Positions 32,535 to 43,825 of a stretch of 64,000 nt of DNA are shown here, one piece after another. Both the position numbers and the translations under genes were made by a program. Source of the stretch: Nocardioides humilatus (GTDB taxonomy: Bacteria; Actinomycetota; Actinomycetes; Propionibacteriales; Nocardioidaceae); contig NZ_VUJV01000001.1 of NCBI RefSeq assembly GCF_008373755.1, forward strand, positions 1,413,908-1,477,907, in the 5' to 3' direction. Position 1 is the first letter of the stretch. Each line of letters opens with the position of its first letter. The notes under the pieces are model-generated. The model made no database searches. It was not told the DNA's origin and saw only the letters and a program-made list of their open reading frames with translations.

Positions 32535-33725
32535 CTAGCCCTGGGTGCGGAGGTAACGCCCGAAGTGGGGCACGGTGAAGGCGATCCGGCCCCGCTCGCC
32601 GGAGTAGATCAGGCCCTTCTTCAGCAGGCTGTCGCGCGCCGGAGAGAGCGACTGCGGCTTCTTGCCGAGCACCAGGGCGACGTCCGACGTCGCCACCGCT
32701 CCGACGGGATCGAGCCCGGAGTCCGCGTCGGCCATTGCGCGCAGGTAGTCGCGCTCCCCCGGCGTCGCGCGGTCGTAGCGCGAGCCGAAGAACCCCACCG
32801 CGAGCTCGCGCTCCGCCTCGGGGGCAGCGACCGCGACGTCGTCGGCCGTGATCGGCGCTCGCGGCGCGAGGTCCCACACCGCCTTGCCGTAGGCCTGGAT
32901 GAAGTAGGGGTAGCCGCCCGTGGCGTCGTACATCGCCGCCAGCGCGGCCTCCTCGAACTCGGCGTCCTCCTCGGCAGCCGGCGCGGCGAGCGCCCGGTCG
33001 GCTGACTCGCGGCTGAGCCGGTCGATGCGCTGGTAGGAGAAGAGCCGCTCGGAGTAGGACTTCGACGCCGAGAGCACGGCCGGCAGGTGCGGCAGGCCGG
33101 CTCCGACGACGATGACCGGGAGCCCGCTCTGGCTGAGCTCGTGGCAGGCGGCGCAGAGTGCGGAGATGTCGTCGGGGCCGAGGTCCTGCATCTCGTCGAT
33201 GAAGACGCCGATGCCGAGACCCTTGTCGGCCGCGAGCCCGCCGACGTCGGAGAGCAGCTCGACGAGGTCGATCTCGATGTCGCCGGAGTCGGCGCGACCG
33301 CGCACCGCCGCGGTGGCGATGCCGGGGCTCCACTTGTCCTTGAGCTTGGCGTCAGCACCCGCGTCGCGCTCGGCGAAGGAGCGGATGACGCCGAGGACGT
33401 GGTCGACCTCGTCGGCGTTGGGGTGGCCCAGCTCGCGCACCGCCTGGTGGAGGGCGCTGGACAGCGGGCGGCGCAGCGACTGGTCCGGGCGGGCCTCGAG
33501 CTTGCCCGTGCCCCATCCCTTGCGGACGGCCGCGGAGCGCAGGGCGTTGAGCAGCACGGTCTTGCCGACGCCGCGGAGCCCGGTCAGGACCAGCGACCGC
33601 TCGGGGCGGCCGCGCGACACCCGCTCGAGCACCACGTCGAAGGCCGCCAGCTGCTCGTCGCGACCGGCGAGCTCGGGCGGGCGCTGGCCGGCGCCGGGCG
33701 CGTAGGGGTTACGGATCGGGTCCAC
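32535..33725 (-). CDS. AAA ATPase with C-terminal winged helix
   Basis: 396 residues. The Walker A motif GLRGVGKTVLLNAL is near residue 50, Walker B GVFIDEMQDLGPDD near 180, and the sensor region PVIVVGAGLPHLPAVL. The C-terminal ~90 residues look like a winged helix (LVLGKKPQSLSPARDSLLKK). This is the Orc1/Cdc6-like 'ATP-binding protein' group common in actinobacteria and lacking a defined role. No mobile-element genes adjoin it. Confidence 0.87.
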   Translation of the reverse strand: MDPIRNPYAPGAGQRPPELAGRDEQLAAFDVVLERVSRGRPERSLVLTGLRGVGKTVLLNALRSAAVRKGWGTGKLEARPDQSLRRPLSSALHQAVRELGHPNADEVDHVLGVIRSFAERDAGADAKLKDKWSPGIATAAVRGRADSGDIEIDLVELLSDVGGLAADKGLGIGVFIDEMQDLGPDDISALCAACHELSQSGLPVIVVGAGLPHLPAVLSASKSYSERLFSYQRIDRLSRESADRALAAPAAEEDAEFEEAALAAMYDATGGYPYFIQAYGKAVWDLAPRAPITADDVAVAAPEAERELAVGFFGSRYDRATPGERDYLRAMADADSGLDPVGAVATSDVALVLGKKPQSLSPARDSLLKKGLIYSGERGRIAFTVPHFGRYLRTQG

Positions 33726-33758
33726 GATCGGACCGTATCGAGGTGTCTAGCCAGATCC

Positions 33759-34007
33759 TTAGACCGCGTTAGCGTGTCGCATCGACTGGCTCGCCCCGCG
33801 CTGCCGCATCGCGTCGACCAGGCTGTCGATGAGGTCGGGCACGTCGTCGGCGGCGAGCCGGAAGGTCGCGGCACAGACGTTCTCGCGCCAGATCGAGACG
33901 ACCATCAGGTCGGCCTCGTCGTGCCAGCTCACCCGGAGGGCACGCTGGTCGCCACGGGCGTCGAGGAAGACGGAGCCCGTCCGTGGCAGAGGACGTACGG
34001 CGGCCAT
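33759..34007 (-). CDS. Small conserved-looking protein, unknown
   Basis: 82 residues from ATG 34007. The sequence AALRVSWHDEADLMVVSIWR-like stretch (RALRVSWHDEADLMVVSIWR) and the helix DDVPDLIDSLVDAMRQRG suggest a small alpha/beta fold. No family recognised. It is divergent from the Fpg-like gene with a 73-bp gap. Codon use is like its neighbours. Confidence 0.6.
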   Translation of the reverse strand: MAAVRPLPRTGSVFLDARGDQRALRVSWHDEADLMVVSIWRENVCAATFRLAADDVPDLIDSLVDAMRQRGASQSMRHANAV

Positions 34008-34080
34008 CGCCTCATCATGCGCTGATAGGCCCGCCCTGTCACTAGCCTCGGTGTCCGTTTCCCTCGGTACCCTGGCCGGC

Positions 34081-34959
34081 ATGCCTGAGCTGCCCGAGGT
34101 CGAGGCGCTGGCCCTTGATCTCCGGGGCCGGCTGGCCGGCCGTGCGATCACCAAGGTGCACATCGCGGCGTTCAGCGCGCTGAAGACCTACGACCCGCCT
34201 CTGGCGGCGATCGAGGGAGCGCTGGTCGACGACGTACGACGGCACGGGAAGTTCCTCGACATCGAGGCCAGTGGCCTGCACCTCGTGTGCCACCTCGCGC
34301 GAGCGGGTTGGGTGCGGTGGCGCGACGAGGTGCCCACGATCCCGCCCAAGCCGAGCACCAAGTCGACGCTCGCGGTGCGCGTCGTTCTTGACGAGTCCGA
34401 CGGGGTGACCCCCGGCCTCGACATCACCGAGGCCGGCACGAAGAAGTCGCTCGCCCTCTACCTGGTCCGCACGCCCGGTGACGTCGAAGGCATCGCCCGG
34501 CTGGGTCCCGACCCGCTCGACGACGCCTTCACCCAGGGGGTGCTGGCCGGGATCCTCGAGGTCGAGGGGCGCAAGCAGCTCAAGGGCGTGCTCCGCCACC
34601 AGGGCACCATCGCCGGCATCGGCAACGCCTACTCCGACGAGATCCTTCACGCCGCGAAGATGAGCCCGTTCAAGCCCGCCAACTCACTGACCGATGACGA
34701 GCTCACCACGCTCTTCCGTGCCGTCAAGGACACCCTCGGCGATGCGGTCGACCGCTCCCGGGGTCTCGCAGCGAGCGAGCTGAAGGCGGAGAAGAAGTCC
34801 AACCTCGCCGTGCACGGACGCACCGGCCTGGCGTGCCCGGTCTGCGGCGACACCGTGCGCGAGGTGTCCTTCGCCGACTCGAGCCTGCAGTACTGCCCGA
34901 CCTGCCAGACCGGCGGCAAACCCCTCGCCGACCGCCGCATGAGCAAGCTGTTGAAGTAG
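34081..34959 (+). CDS. Fpg/Nei-family DNA glycosylase
   Basis: 292 residues. N-terminal PELPEVEALALDLRGRLAGR, with Pro2 as catalytic amine and Glu3 as acid/base. The helix-two-turn-helix region is GTIAGIGNAYSDEILHAAKM. The zinc finger is CPVCGDTVREVSFADSSLQY plus CPTC. All key parts are present. Whether it prefers oxidised purines (Fpg) or pyrimidines (Nei) is unclear from sequence; the insertion-rich middle favours the actinobacterial Fpg-like branch. It is followed after 5 bp by a rhodanese gene. Confidence 0.92.
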   Translation: MPELPEVEALALDLRGRLAGRAITKVHIAAFSALKTYDPPLAAIEGALVDDVRRHGKFLDIEASGLHLVCHLARAGWVRWRDEVPTIPPKPSTKSTLAVRVVLDESDGVTPGLDITEAGTKKSLALYLVRTPGDVEGIARLGPDPLDDAFTQGVLAGILEVEGRKQLKGVLRHQGTIAGIGNAYSDEILHAAKMSPFKPANSLTDDELTTLFRAVKDTLGDAVDRSRGLAASELKAEKKSNLAVHGRTGLACPVCGDTVREVSFADSSLQYCPTCQTGGKPLADRRMSKLLK

Positions 34960-34964
34960 GCCAC

Positions 34965-35297
34965 GTGCAGATCCCGACCGTCTCCATCCACGGCGTCCCC
35001 GACCCGCTGCCGGCAGGCGTGACCGTCGTCGACGTCCGCCAGGACGACGAGTGGCAGGCCGGCCACGTCGATGGGTCGCTGCACATCCCTCTGCACGACC
35101 TCCCCGCGCGGATCGACGAGATCCCCGAGGGACAGATCCTCGTCGTGTGCCGGGTCGGCGCCCGGTCGGCCCAGGCGGTCGCCTACCTCGCCCAGCGCGG
35201 GCACGACGCGATCAACCTCGACGGCGGCCTCTACGAGTGGGAGGCGGCCGCCCGGCCGCTGGTGAGCGACACGGGCGGGCCGGCGTACGTCGCCTAG
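34965..35297 (+). CDS. Single-domain rhodanese
   Basis: 110 residues from GTG 34965. Core segments VVDVRQDDEWQAGHVDGSLH, the active-site loop ILVVCRVGARSAQAV with catalytic Cys, and GHDAINLDGGLYEWEAA. A thiosulfate/persulfide sulfurtransferase or sulfur carrier; substrate unknown. Only 5 bp follow the glycosylase stop, so the pair is probably one transcript. Confidence 0.92.
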   Translation: MQIPTVSIHGVPDPLPAGVTVVDVRQDDEWQAGHVDGSLHIPLHDLPARIDEIPEGQILVVCRVGARSAQAVAYLAQRGHDAINLDGGLYEWEAAARPLVSDTGGPAYVA

Positions 35298-35306
35298 CGT
35301 GCGCCC

Positions 35307-35849
35307 CTAGGCACCACAGCTCGCCCGGAACCAGTCCGCGGCGGCTTCGACCGCCTCGCGCTGGTCGGCGGTGAGCTGCTCCTCGACGGCCTCGATGTCC
35401 TCGGTGCTGGGATGCGCCGGGAGTGCTCGGATCTTGTGGGCCAGGGCGACGACGCCCGCCCAGGTCGCTGCCGGCAGGCCGGGCGGGCGCTGCAGGGCGG
35501 CGATGCTCGCGGCGAACTGTTCCATCACCGGCGCGATCGCGGCGGCGATCTCCTCACGATCGCTCGTCGTCGCAGCGGCGTCCTTGATGGCCGCGACCAT
35601 GACGGAGTAGGGCGCACACACCGCCGCCACCTCCGGCGCGAGCGCGGTGGCGCTGCTCGTCGGGGCGGTCGGCGTGGTCGGCGTGGTCGAAGCAGCGGGA
35701 GTCGTCGACTCGTGCGGACCGGTCGCGAGGACCGTCGGTCCGGTGGCGTCGGCGTCGCTGTCACCCGAGCAGCCGGCCAGGAAGGTCACGGCGCCGACGA
35801 TGAGCAGCAGCGGAAGCAGAGGGCGGAGGGTGGGACGCATCAGAGCCAT
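35307..35849 (-). CDS. Lipoprotein, unknown
   Basis: 180 residues. Signal peptide with lipobox FLAGC, then a Thr/Pro/Ser-rich linker (STTPAASTTPTTPTAPTS) and a helical domain with cysteines in VAAVCAPYSV and FRASCGA. An exported lipid-anchored protein; no family recognised. The gene lies 22 bp after the next lipoprotein's stop on the same strand. Confidence 0.82.
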   Translation of the reverse strand: MALMRPTLRPLLPLLLIVGAVTFLAGCSGDSDADATGPTVLATGPHESTTPAASTTPTTPTAPTSSATALAPEVAAVCAPYSVMVAAIKDAAATTSDREEIAAAIAPVMEQFAASIAALQRPPGLPAATWAGVVALAHKIRALPAHPSTEDIEAVEEQLTADQREAVEAAADWFRASCGA

Positions 35850-35870
35850 CGTCCCACCCCGTTCAACGGA

Positions 35871-36281
35871 TCAGCCGCCCTCGCACTTGTCGGTCGAGTA
35901 GTCGTTGAGGGCCTCGACCTTGTCCTCGTCCTCCTTGGACAGGTCGCCGTTGATGTCGCCGAGGTCGTCAGGACTGTCGAAGTCCTCGGCCTTCACGTCG
36001 CTCAACGTGTCGATGGTGATCTCGAAGCCCTTGCGGGCGTCGTCGGGGATGCCCTTCGGCGTGCCCGTCTCGTCGAGCTTGTCGCGCCACTTCTGGAGCG
36101 CCTTGACGATCTCGTCCCCATCAGAGGTCTCGTCGAGGCTGGTCGCCCAGGAGGTGTCGTGGATGGCCTTGCAGAAATCGGCGACCGAGGCGTCGTCGGG
36201 GGGGCCGCCGCACGCGCTCAGGGAGAGCGCGAACAGGGCGGTGGCGCCCAGGGTGGCGGCGTGACGCGGGAGCAGCGTCAT
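35871..36281 (-). CDS. Small acidic lipoprotein (paralogue A)
   Basis: 136 residues with lipobox LSAC after a signal peptide (MTLLPRHAATLGATALFALS). The mature protein is acidic and helical. It shares the start CGGPPDDAS, a DFC motif, TGTPKGIPDDARKGFE and a C-terminal cysteine with the next gene, so the two are tandem duplicates. Function unknown. Confidence 0.82.
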   Translation of the reverse strand: MTLLPRHAATLGATALFALSLSACGGPPDDASVADFCKAIHDTSWATSLDETSDGDEIVKALQKWRDKLDETGTPKGIPDDARKGFEITIDTLSDVKAEDFDSPDDLGDINGDLSKEDEDKVEALNDYSTDKCEGG

Positions 36282-36315
36282 GCGGTTTCCTTTCGATGGA
36301 GCCCCGATCAGACCA

Positions 36316-36346
36316 ACGGCCGGTCCCGTCGGGCGGGACCGGCCGT
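36316..36346. terminator. Terminator between lipoprotein paralogues
   Basis: Perfect 12-bp stem ACGGCCGGTCCC / GGGACCGGCCGT with a 7-nt loop. It lies between paralogue B's stop (36371) and paralogue A's start (36281), so it ends transcription of paralogue B. Confidence 0.85.
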
Positions 36347-36370
36347 CGTCTGAAGCGAGACGTCAGGTGA

Positions 36371-36940
36371 TCAGGACGTCGGGATCGCGGTCAGGTCGGA
36401 GAGCTCCGAGAGCAGGTCGCTCGGGATCTCGGTCAGGTCCGACAGGTCGGTCGGGATGTCGGTCGGGATGTCCGTCAGGTCCGTCGGGATGTCCGTCGGG
36501 AGATCGGTCGGGATGTCGGTCGGCACGTCCGGGATGCCGAACTCCTCGGCGCACTCGGTGCCGACGTAGGCGAAGAACTTCTCGAAGTTCTCCTGGTCCT
36601 CGTCGTCGAGGCCGAAGTCCTCGTCCTCGTCCGCGTCCTTGACGTCGTCGTAGTCGAGGTCGTCGACAGCATCGACGAAGGCCTCGAAGCCGTCACGGGC
36701 GTCGTCGGAGATGTTCTCGGGGGTACCGGTGTCGGCGAGGGCCTCGACGTCGTCCTTGAAGTCGTTCCACTCGTCCTCGGTCGGGTCGCTGGCGAAGTCC
36801 TGGTTGAAGGCTTCGGTCACGTCGTCGCAGAAGTCCCCCTTCGAGGCGTCGTCGGGAGACCCACCACCGCACGCGGTGAGGGAGAACGCGAGGAGCGCGG
36901 CAACGCCGACAGCAGCGGCCGGGCGCTTGATCCGGGTCAT
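36371..36940 (-). CDS. Acidic lipoprotein with PTDI/L repeat tail (paralogue B)
   Basis: 189 residues, lipobox LTAC. The central domain is homologous to paralogue A (CGGGSPDDAS, DFC, TGTPENISDDARDGFE). Unlike A it carries a C-terminal tail of about 50 residues built of PTDI, PTDL and related 4-residue repeats (IPTDIPTDLSDLTEIP), encoded by a 12-nt DNA repeat at about 36420-36537. The tail may span peptidoglycan or bind metal; this is speculation. Very acidic throughout (DDLDYDDVKDADEDEDFGLD). Confidence 0.82.
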   Translation of the reverse strand: MTRIKRPAAAVGVAALLAFSLTACGGGSPDDASKGDFCDDVTEAFNQDFASDPTEDEWNDFKDDVEALADTGTPENISDDARDGFEAFVDAVDDLDYDDVKDADEDEDFGLDDEDQENFEKFFAYVGTECAEEFGIPDVPTDIPTDLPTDIPTDLTDIPTDIPTDLSDLTEIPSDLLSELSDLTAIPTS

Positions 36941-37024
36941 TCTGATTTCCTTTCGCAGGCGACCCGCGCCGCGTGCGCCGGGTCAGGGGGAGCTGGCCGG
37001 CCAGAGCCAGCCGTCAGAGGCAGA

Positions 37025-37759
37025 CTATTGATGGCCGTCCGATGCCGGAAGGGGTCCTCCCCCTTCCGCGCGCCGCGCAAACACCTGAGGGAGCGGTACG
37101 GCGAGCAGCCGGGCCAGCCCGCCGACGTACTCCTCACGCGAGATCTCCTCGATCCCGAGGCTCTCGAGGTGCGGCGTCGACCACTGCACGTCGACGAGCC
37201 GATCGGCCGCATGGGCATCTCTCAGCAGGTCGACGAGGCTCACCAGCGCGACCTTCGAGGCGTCGCGTACGTGGTGGAACATCGACTCACCCGCGAACAG
37301 GCCGCCGATGGCGACGCCGTAGAGGCCGCCGACCAGGCGGCCGTCCTGCCAGGTCTCGACCGAGTGCGCCCAGCCGAGGCGGTGGAGCTCGTTGTAGGCG
37401 GTGCGGATGCGCTGGTCGATCCACGCTCCGGAGCGGCTCGGGTCGCCGCAGGCCGCCATGACGTCGTCGAACGCGGTGTCGACGCGGACCTCGAAGTCGC
37501 GCAGGGACCGGCGCAGGGACCGCGACACCCGGAGTCCGTCGAGGCGCAGGACGCCGCGGTCGGCGGGCGACCACCAGCCGATCCGCGGTCCCTCGGGCAT
37601 CGGGAAGAGGCCGCGGCGGTAGGCCGCGAGGACGGTGCCGGGCTCAAGGTCGGCGCCGATCGCGATCAGGTCGTGGTCGGGGTCGTGATCGGCGAGCTGC
37701 TCACGGGTGGGCAGCTCCCACGGGGTCGGGGGTGGCTCGGTCGGGCCGGATTCGTCCAT
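37025..37759 (-). CDS. aat: Leucyl/phenylalanyl-tRNA-protein transferase
   Basis: 244 residues; adds Leu/Phe to N-terminal Arg/Lys of proteins in the N-end rule pathway. The signature regions are RRGLFPMPEGPRIGWWSPAD, HSVETWQDGRLVGGLYGVAI and GGLFAGESMFHHVRDASKVA. Full length. With Bpa, it adds to the window's protein-turnover genes. It is divergent from an EcsC-family gene across 17 bp. Confidence 0.95.
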   Translation of the reverse strand: MDESGPTEPPPTPWELPTREQLADHDPDHDLIAIGADLEPGTVLAAYRRGLFPMPEGPRIGWWSPADRGVLRLDGLRVSRSLRRSLRDFEVRVDTAFDDVMAACGDPSRSGAWIDQRIRTAYNELHRLGWAHSVETWQDGRLVGGLYGVAIGGLFAGESMFHHVRDASKVALVSLVDLLRDAHAADRLVDVQWSTPHLESLGIEEISREEYVGGLARLLAVPLPQVFARRAEGGGPLPASDGHQ

Positions 37760-37776
37760 CCCTCTAAGGTTTTCCC

Positions 37777-38481
37777 ATGCGCAGTGGCTTGAAGCGAGGG
37801 CTCGCCGTCAAGGCGGCTGGTGTCGTCGTACCCAAGATCACCGAGCTGGCTCCCGGACTCACCTCCGGTTTCGTGCGCGAGGCCCTGCACCGGGCGATCA
37901 CCGGCGTCGGTCCGCTGCCGCCCGCCGCCCACGCCGCCGAGGTCCAGCTGCGCGAGCAACGCGGCGACATCGACAAGGCGATCCACGAGGTGATCGAGAA
38001 CCACGTCCGCTACGCCGGCGTGGGCGGCCTGGTCACCAACCTCGGCGGCCTGGTCACCGCGGCCCTCATCGCCCCCGCCAACATCACCGAGCTCGCGCTG
38101 ATCCAGTGCCGCATGGTCGCCGGCATCGCCCACCTGCGCGGCTACGACCTCGAGGACCCCCGCGTCCGCAACGCGATCCTCGTGACGGTCCTGGGCGAGG
38201 ACACGGTGCGCAAGCAGATCAAGAAGCTCAACCTCCCCGCGCCCCCGATGGCTCTCGCCACCGCCCCGTCCCACGATCCCGCCCTCGATGCCGTCATCAC
38301 GACCGCCGTCGCCAACGACCTGGTCGGCCGGGTGATCGGCAAGCGCCTCGCCACGACCATCGGCAAGCGGGTCCCCGTCGTCGGCGGCCTCGTCGGCATG
38401 GGCGCCGACGGCTACGGCACCTGGAAGATCGGCCGCTACGCCGACCGGGAATTCCTGCCCAGGGCCCAGCTGCCCTTCTGA
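37777..38481 (+). CDS. EcsC-family protein
   Basis: 234 residues. Conserved EcsC-type segments include IDKAIHEVIENHVRYAGVGG, LVTAALIAPANITELALIQC and AVANDLVGRVIGKRLATTIG. Two hydrophobic helices suggest membrane association. Function unknown in actinobacteria; EcsC in bacilli accompanies the EcsAB transporter, which is not here. Confidence 0.85.
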   Translation: MRSGLKRGLAVKAAGVVVPKITELAPGLTSGFVREALHRAITGVGPLPPAAHAAEVQLREQRGDIDKAIHEVIENHVRYAGVGGLVTNLGGLVTAALIAPANITELALIQCRMVAGIAHLRGYDLEDPRVRNAILVTVLGEDTVRKQIKKLNLPAPPMALATAPSHDPALDAVITTAVANDLVGRVIGKRLATTIGKRVPVVGGLVGMGADGYGTWKIGRYADREFLPRAQLPF

Positions 38482-38485
38482 GGCG

Positions 38486-39577
38486 TTACGGCTCCAGGCG
38501 GCGCTTGATCTCGCGGGTCGCTCGTACGGCGAGGCCGTGCGGGTCGGGCCGGCGGGCGGCCTCGGCGGTCATGCTGCTGAGGGCGCCGACGGCGGCGCGG
38601 GTGATGGCCTGCTTCTTGACCCGGTCGGGGTTGGCCCAGCGCGCCGCGGGGTCGGGGCGCCGCGGGCGGAGCTCGTCGAGGTCACCGATGACGTCGATGC
38701 CGCTGGCCGCGATCCACTCCAGCGACCGCTCGGTGCGCTCCTCGACCCAGTCGTAGTTGTCGGGACGCAGGGTGACCGGCGCCGAACGGTGGTGGAAGAG
38801 CGAGCCGTCGGCGACCATCCGACGCAGCAGGTCGTCGTAGTCGCCCTCGCGCGCGACCTTGCGGCCGAGCGCCTGGTTGAGCTGACGCAGCACCTGGGTC
38901 TCGGCGACGCCGAGCGACTTGTTGGCGGCGTCGCTGTCGAGCGGGGCCCAGGCCGGGTCGATGTCGAAGGCACGGCACATCCGCGTCCAGAGGGTGTCGT
39001 CGGAGGCGGCGTTGGCCTTGGAAGGTACGACGACCAGGTGGATGCGCTCCGGAGGGACCGCCACTCCCCACGACGACAGCACATCGGGGATGTCGAAGGC
39101 CTGCATCATGAACGGCTTGCCCATGCGCGAGCGGCGCAGGAACTTGCGGAACGTCCAGGCGCGGCCCTGCTTGACGCTCTCCTGCCACGCGGCGGAGAGC
39201 GAACGGGCGAGGTCGCGGCCCGAGTAGACGATGTGGATCTCGCTGCCCGCGAGGTCGCGCATCGCGCGCTCGATCATCTTGGACTGGGCCGGCGCCAGGA
39301 TCTCGTGGCTGATGATCACGTTGCCGTCGAGGCGGCGGGTGCGCCGCATCAGCGCGTCCCAGGCGCCGTCGGCGTGGCCGGGCGCACCGCCCCAGTCCTG
39401 CTCGGTCAGGTCGAGCGCCGCACGGAACTGCGAGAGCTCCGGTCGAGCGAACCGGCTGATCGACGGGAAGTGGACACCGTGCTCGGCCAGGGTCTTGGTG
39501 TTGCGGCCGAGCCGCGTCTGGATGTAGGTCGTCCCTGTCTTCGGCGCACCGATGTGCAGGTGAACGACCCTGGTCAT
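38486..39577 (-). CDS. Sulfotransferase-like protein in leucine operon
   Basis: 363 residues. PAPS-binding loop HIGAPKTGTTYIQTRL at the N-terminus and the 3'-phosphate motif VYSGRDLARSLSAAWQE. Between them lies NVIISHEILA, the likely catalytic region. The acceptor is unknown. Its ATG overlaps the stop of the HMG-CoA lyase gene (ATGA), so it is translated with a leucine-catabolism operon, an unexpected association. Same base composition as its neighbours. Confidence 0.85.
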   Translation of the reverse strand: MTRVVHLHIGAPKTGTTYIQTRLGRNTKTLAEHGVHFPSISRFARPELSQFRAALDLTEQDWGGAPGHADGAWDALMRRTRRLDGNVIISHEILAPAQSKMIERAMRDLAGSEIHIVYSGRDLARSLSAAWQESVKQGRAWTFRKFLRRSRMGKPFMMQAFDIPDVLSSWGVAVPPERIHLVVVPSKANAASDDTLWTRMCRAFDIDPAWAPLDSDAANKSLGVAETQVLRQLNQALGRKVAREGDYDDLLRRMVADGSLFHHRSAPVTLRPDNYDWVEERTERSLEWIAASGIDVIGDLDELRPRRPDPAARWANPDRVKKQAITRAAVGALSSMTAEAARRPDPHGLAVRATREIKRRLEP

Positions 39578-40516
39578 GCGGGTGATTGTGCCAGCGCGCG
39601 CACGACTGCTGACGGGCTGGGCCTTCCGAGGTGGCCAGCCATCCACACGCTGGTGTCGACGACGGCACGAAGGTCGACCCCGTGCTCGATGCCGAGGCCG
39701 GTGAGGAACCACACCAGGTCCTCGGTGGCGAGGTTGCCCGTGGCGCTGTGGGCGTAGGGGCAGCCGCCGAGCCCGCCCGCCGACGCGTCGAAGGTCGTCA
39801 CGCCTGCCTGCAGCCCCGCGTGCACGTTGGTGAGCGCCTGGCCGTACGTGTCGTGGAAGTGCAGCGCCAGGCGGGCCTGGTCGACCCCGGCAGCGTCGAA
39901 CGCGGCGATCAGTGCCTTCACATGACCGGCCGTCGCGACGCCGATCGTGTCGCCGAGGCTCAGCTGGTGACAGCCGAGGTCGAGCAGCCGCTTGCCGACC
40001 GCGACGACCTGCTCCAGTGCGACCGGCCCCTCCCACGGATCGCCGAAGCACATCGAGACGTAGCCGCGGACGTCGAGCCCGGCGGCCAGCGCCTGCTGGA
40101 TCGTCGGCTCGAACATCTCGAACTGCGTGTCGAGGGTGCGGTTGAGGTTCTTGCTGGCGAACGTTTCGGTGGCCGACGCGAAGACCGCGACGTGGCGCAG
40201 GCCCAGCTCCAGCGCCCGGTCGAGGCCGCGCTGGTTGGGCACCAGCACCGGCAGCGCCCGCGCGGTGTCCCCGAGCTCGGCGACCAGGCCCGTCATCAGC
40301 TCGGCCGCGTCGGCGAGCTGGGGCACCCACTTCGGGTGCACGAAGCTGGTCGCCTCGACGACCGGCAGCCCCGCGTCGAGCAGGCGACGCACGAACTCCG
40401 CCTTCACCGCGGTCGGCACCAGGGCCTCCTCGTTCTGCAGCCCGTCGCGGGCGCCGACCTCGTAGATCGTGACGCGGTCCGGCAGGTCGGGCTCGGCCAC
40501 CACCATGGGGAGTCCC

Positions 40517-40524
<8 letters not shown>
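39574..40524 (-). CDS. mvaB: Hydroxymethylglutaryl-CoA lyase
   Basis: 316 residues; splits HMG-CoA into acetoacetate and acetyl-CoA, the last step of leucine breakdown. Active-site Arg/Asp in EVGARDGLQNE, metal-binding His pair in LALHFHDTYGQAL, and the catalytic Cys loop in AGGLGGCPYAHSATGN. Full length. It overlaps the upstream carboxylase alpha gene by 8 bp and the downstream sulfotransferase by ATGA, so it is part of one operon under the 43826 operator. Confidence 0.94.
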
Positions 40525-42288
<1,764 letters not shown>

Positions 42289-42289
<1 letters not shown>

Positions 42290-43818
42290 CACATCCGGAA
42301 GATGCCGTAGGAGGGGTCGGCGACCGGCGCCTTGGCCGTCACCGCGAGGGCCATGCCGAGCACCCGCCGGGTGTCGGCGGGATCGATCACGCCGTCGTCC
42401 CAGAGACGGGCGGTGGCGTAGTAGGGCGATCCCTGGGTCTCGTACTGCTCCCGGATCGGGTCCTTGAACGCCTCGTCATCCTCGCGCCCGGCTACCGTCG
42501 CGAGCACGTTGGCCGCCTGGTCGCCGCCCATGACCGAGATCCGCGCGTTGGGCCACATCCACAGGAAGCGCGGGTCGTAGGCCCGTCCGCACATGCCGTA
42601 GTTGCCCGCGCCGAAGGAGCCGCCGATGACGACGGTCAGCTTCGGGACCACCGAGCACGCAACCGCGGTCACGAGCTTGGCGCCGTCGCGGGCGATGCCG
42701 CGGTTCTCGTACTCCTTGCCGACCATGAAGCCGCTGATGTTCTGCAGGAAGAGGAGCGGGATGCCGCGCTGGTTGCAGAGCTCGACGAAGTGCGCACCCT
42801 TGAGCGCCGACTCGCTGAAGAGGATGCCGTTGTTGGCGACGATGCCGACCGGGTGGCCGTGGATCTTTGCAAACCCGCAGACGAGCGTCTCGCCGTACAG
42901 CTGCTTGAACTCCTGGAGTCGCGAGCCGTCGACGAGGCGACGGATGACCTCGCGGACGTCGTACGGCGTGCGGGTGCTCGCCGGCACCACCGAGTAGAGC
43001 GACTCGGGCGACTCGTGCGGCTCCTCAACCTCACCGCAGTCGCTGGCCGTGGGGCTCGGGAGCGTGTTGACGATCCCCCGAAGGATCTGGAGCGCGTGCG
43101 CGTCGTCGTCGGCCAGGTGGTCGACCACGCCCGAGGTGCGCGCGTGCACGTCACCACCACCGAGCTCCTCGGCCGTCACGACCTCGCCGGTCGCGGCCTT
43201 CACCAACGGCGGGCCACCGAGGAAGATCGTGCCCTGGTTCTTGACGATCACGGTCTCGTCGGACATCGCCGGCACGTAGGCGCCGCCGGCCGTGCAGGAC
43301 CCCATGACCGCGGAGAGCTGGGGGATGCGTCGGGCGCTCATGTTGGCCTGGTTGAAGAAGATCCGGCCGAAGTGCTCCTTGTCGGGGAAGACGTCGTCCT
43401 GCATGGGGAGGAACGCGCCGCCGGAGTCGACGAGGTAGACGCACGGGAGGTTGTTCTCAGCCGCAATCGTCTGCGCGCGCAGGTGCTTCTTCACCGAGAT
43501 CGGGTAGTAGGTGCCGCCCTTCACGGTGGCGTCGTTGGCGACGACCATGCACTCGCGCCCCTCGACCCGACCGATGCCTGCAACGACGCCGGCTGACGGG
43601 ACGGCGTAGTCGTCACCGGCGCCGCCGTACATGCCGAACGCGGCGAGCGGCGCGACCTCCAGGAAGGGGCTTCCCGGGTCGAGCAACCGGTCGACCCGGT
43701 CGCGGGCGAGCAGCTTGCCGCGGTCGGTGTGCTTCTTGCGGGCCGACTCGCTGCCGCCCTCACGCACCCGGGCGAGCCGCTGGCGCAGCTCGGCCGTGAG
43801 CTCCTCGAGACTCGTCAT
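42289..43818 (-). CDS. Acyl-CoA carboxylase beta subunit (methylcrotonyl type)
   Basis: 509-residue carboxyltransferase. Substrate-binding regions include [35 protein letters not shown] and [20 protein letters not shown], which match the MccB/AccD1/LiuB branch. I set the start at ATG 43818 (MTSLEEL), because the operator at 43826-43845 lies directly upstream and would be inside the gene if the in-frame ATG at 43839 were used. First gene of a four-gene operon resembling mycobacterial accD1-accA1. Confidence 0.93.
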
Positions 43819-43825
43819 GATCCCT

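Noticed and set aside
36420-36537. Possible CRISPR-like repeat array
   Set aside because: The 12-nt repeats are in frame inside the lipoprotein gene and code PTDI/L; there are no spacers.
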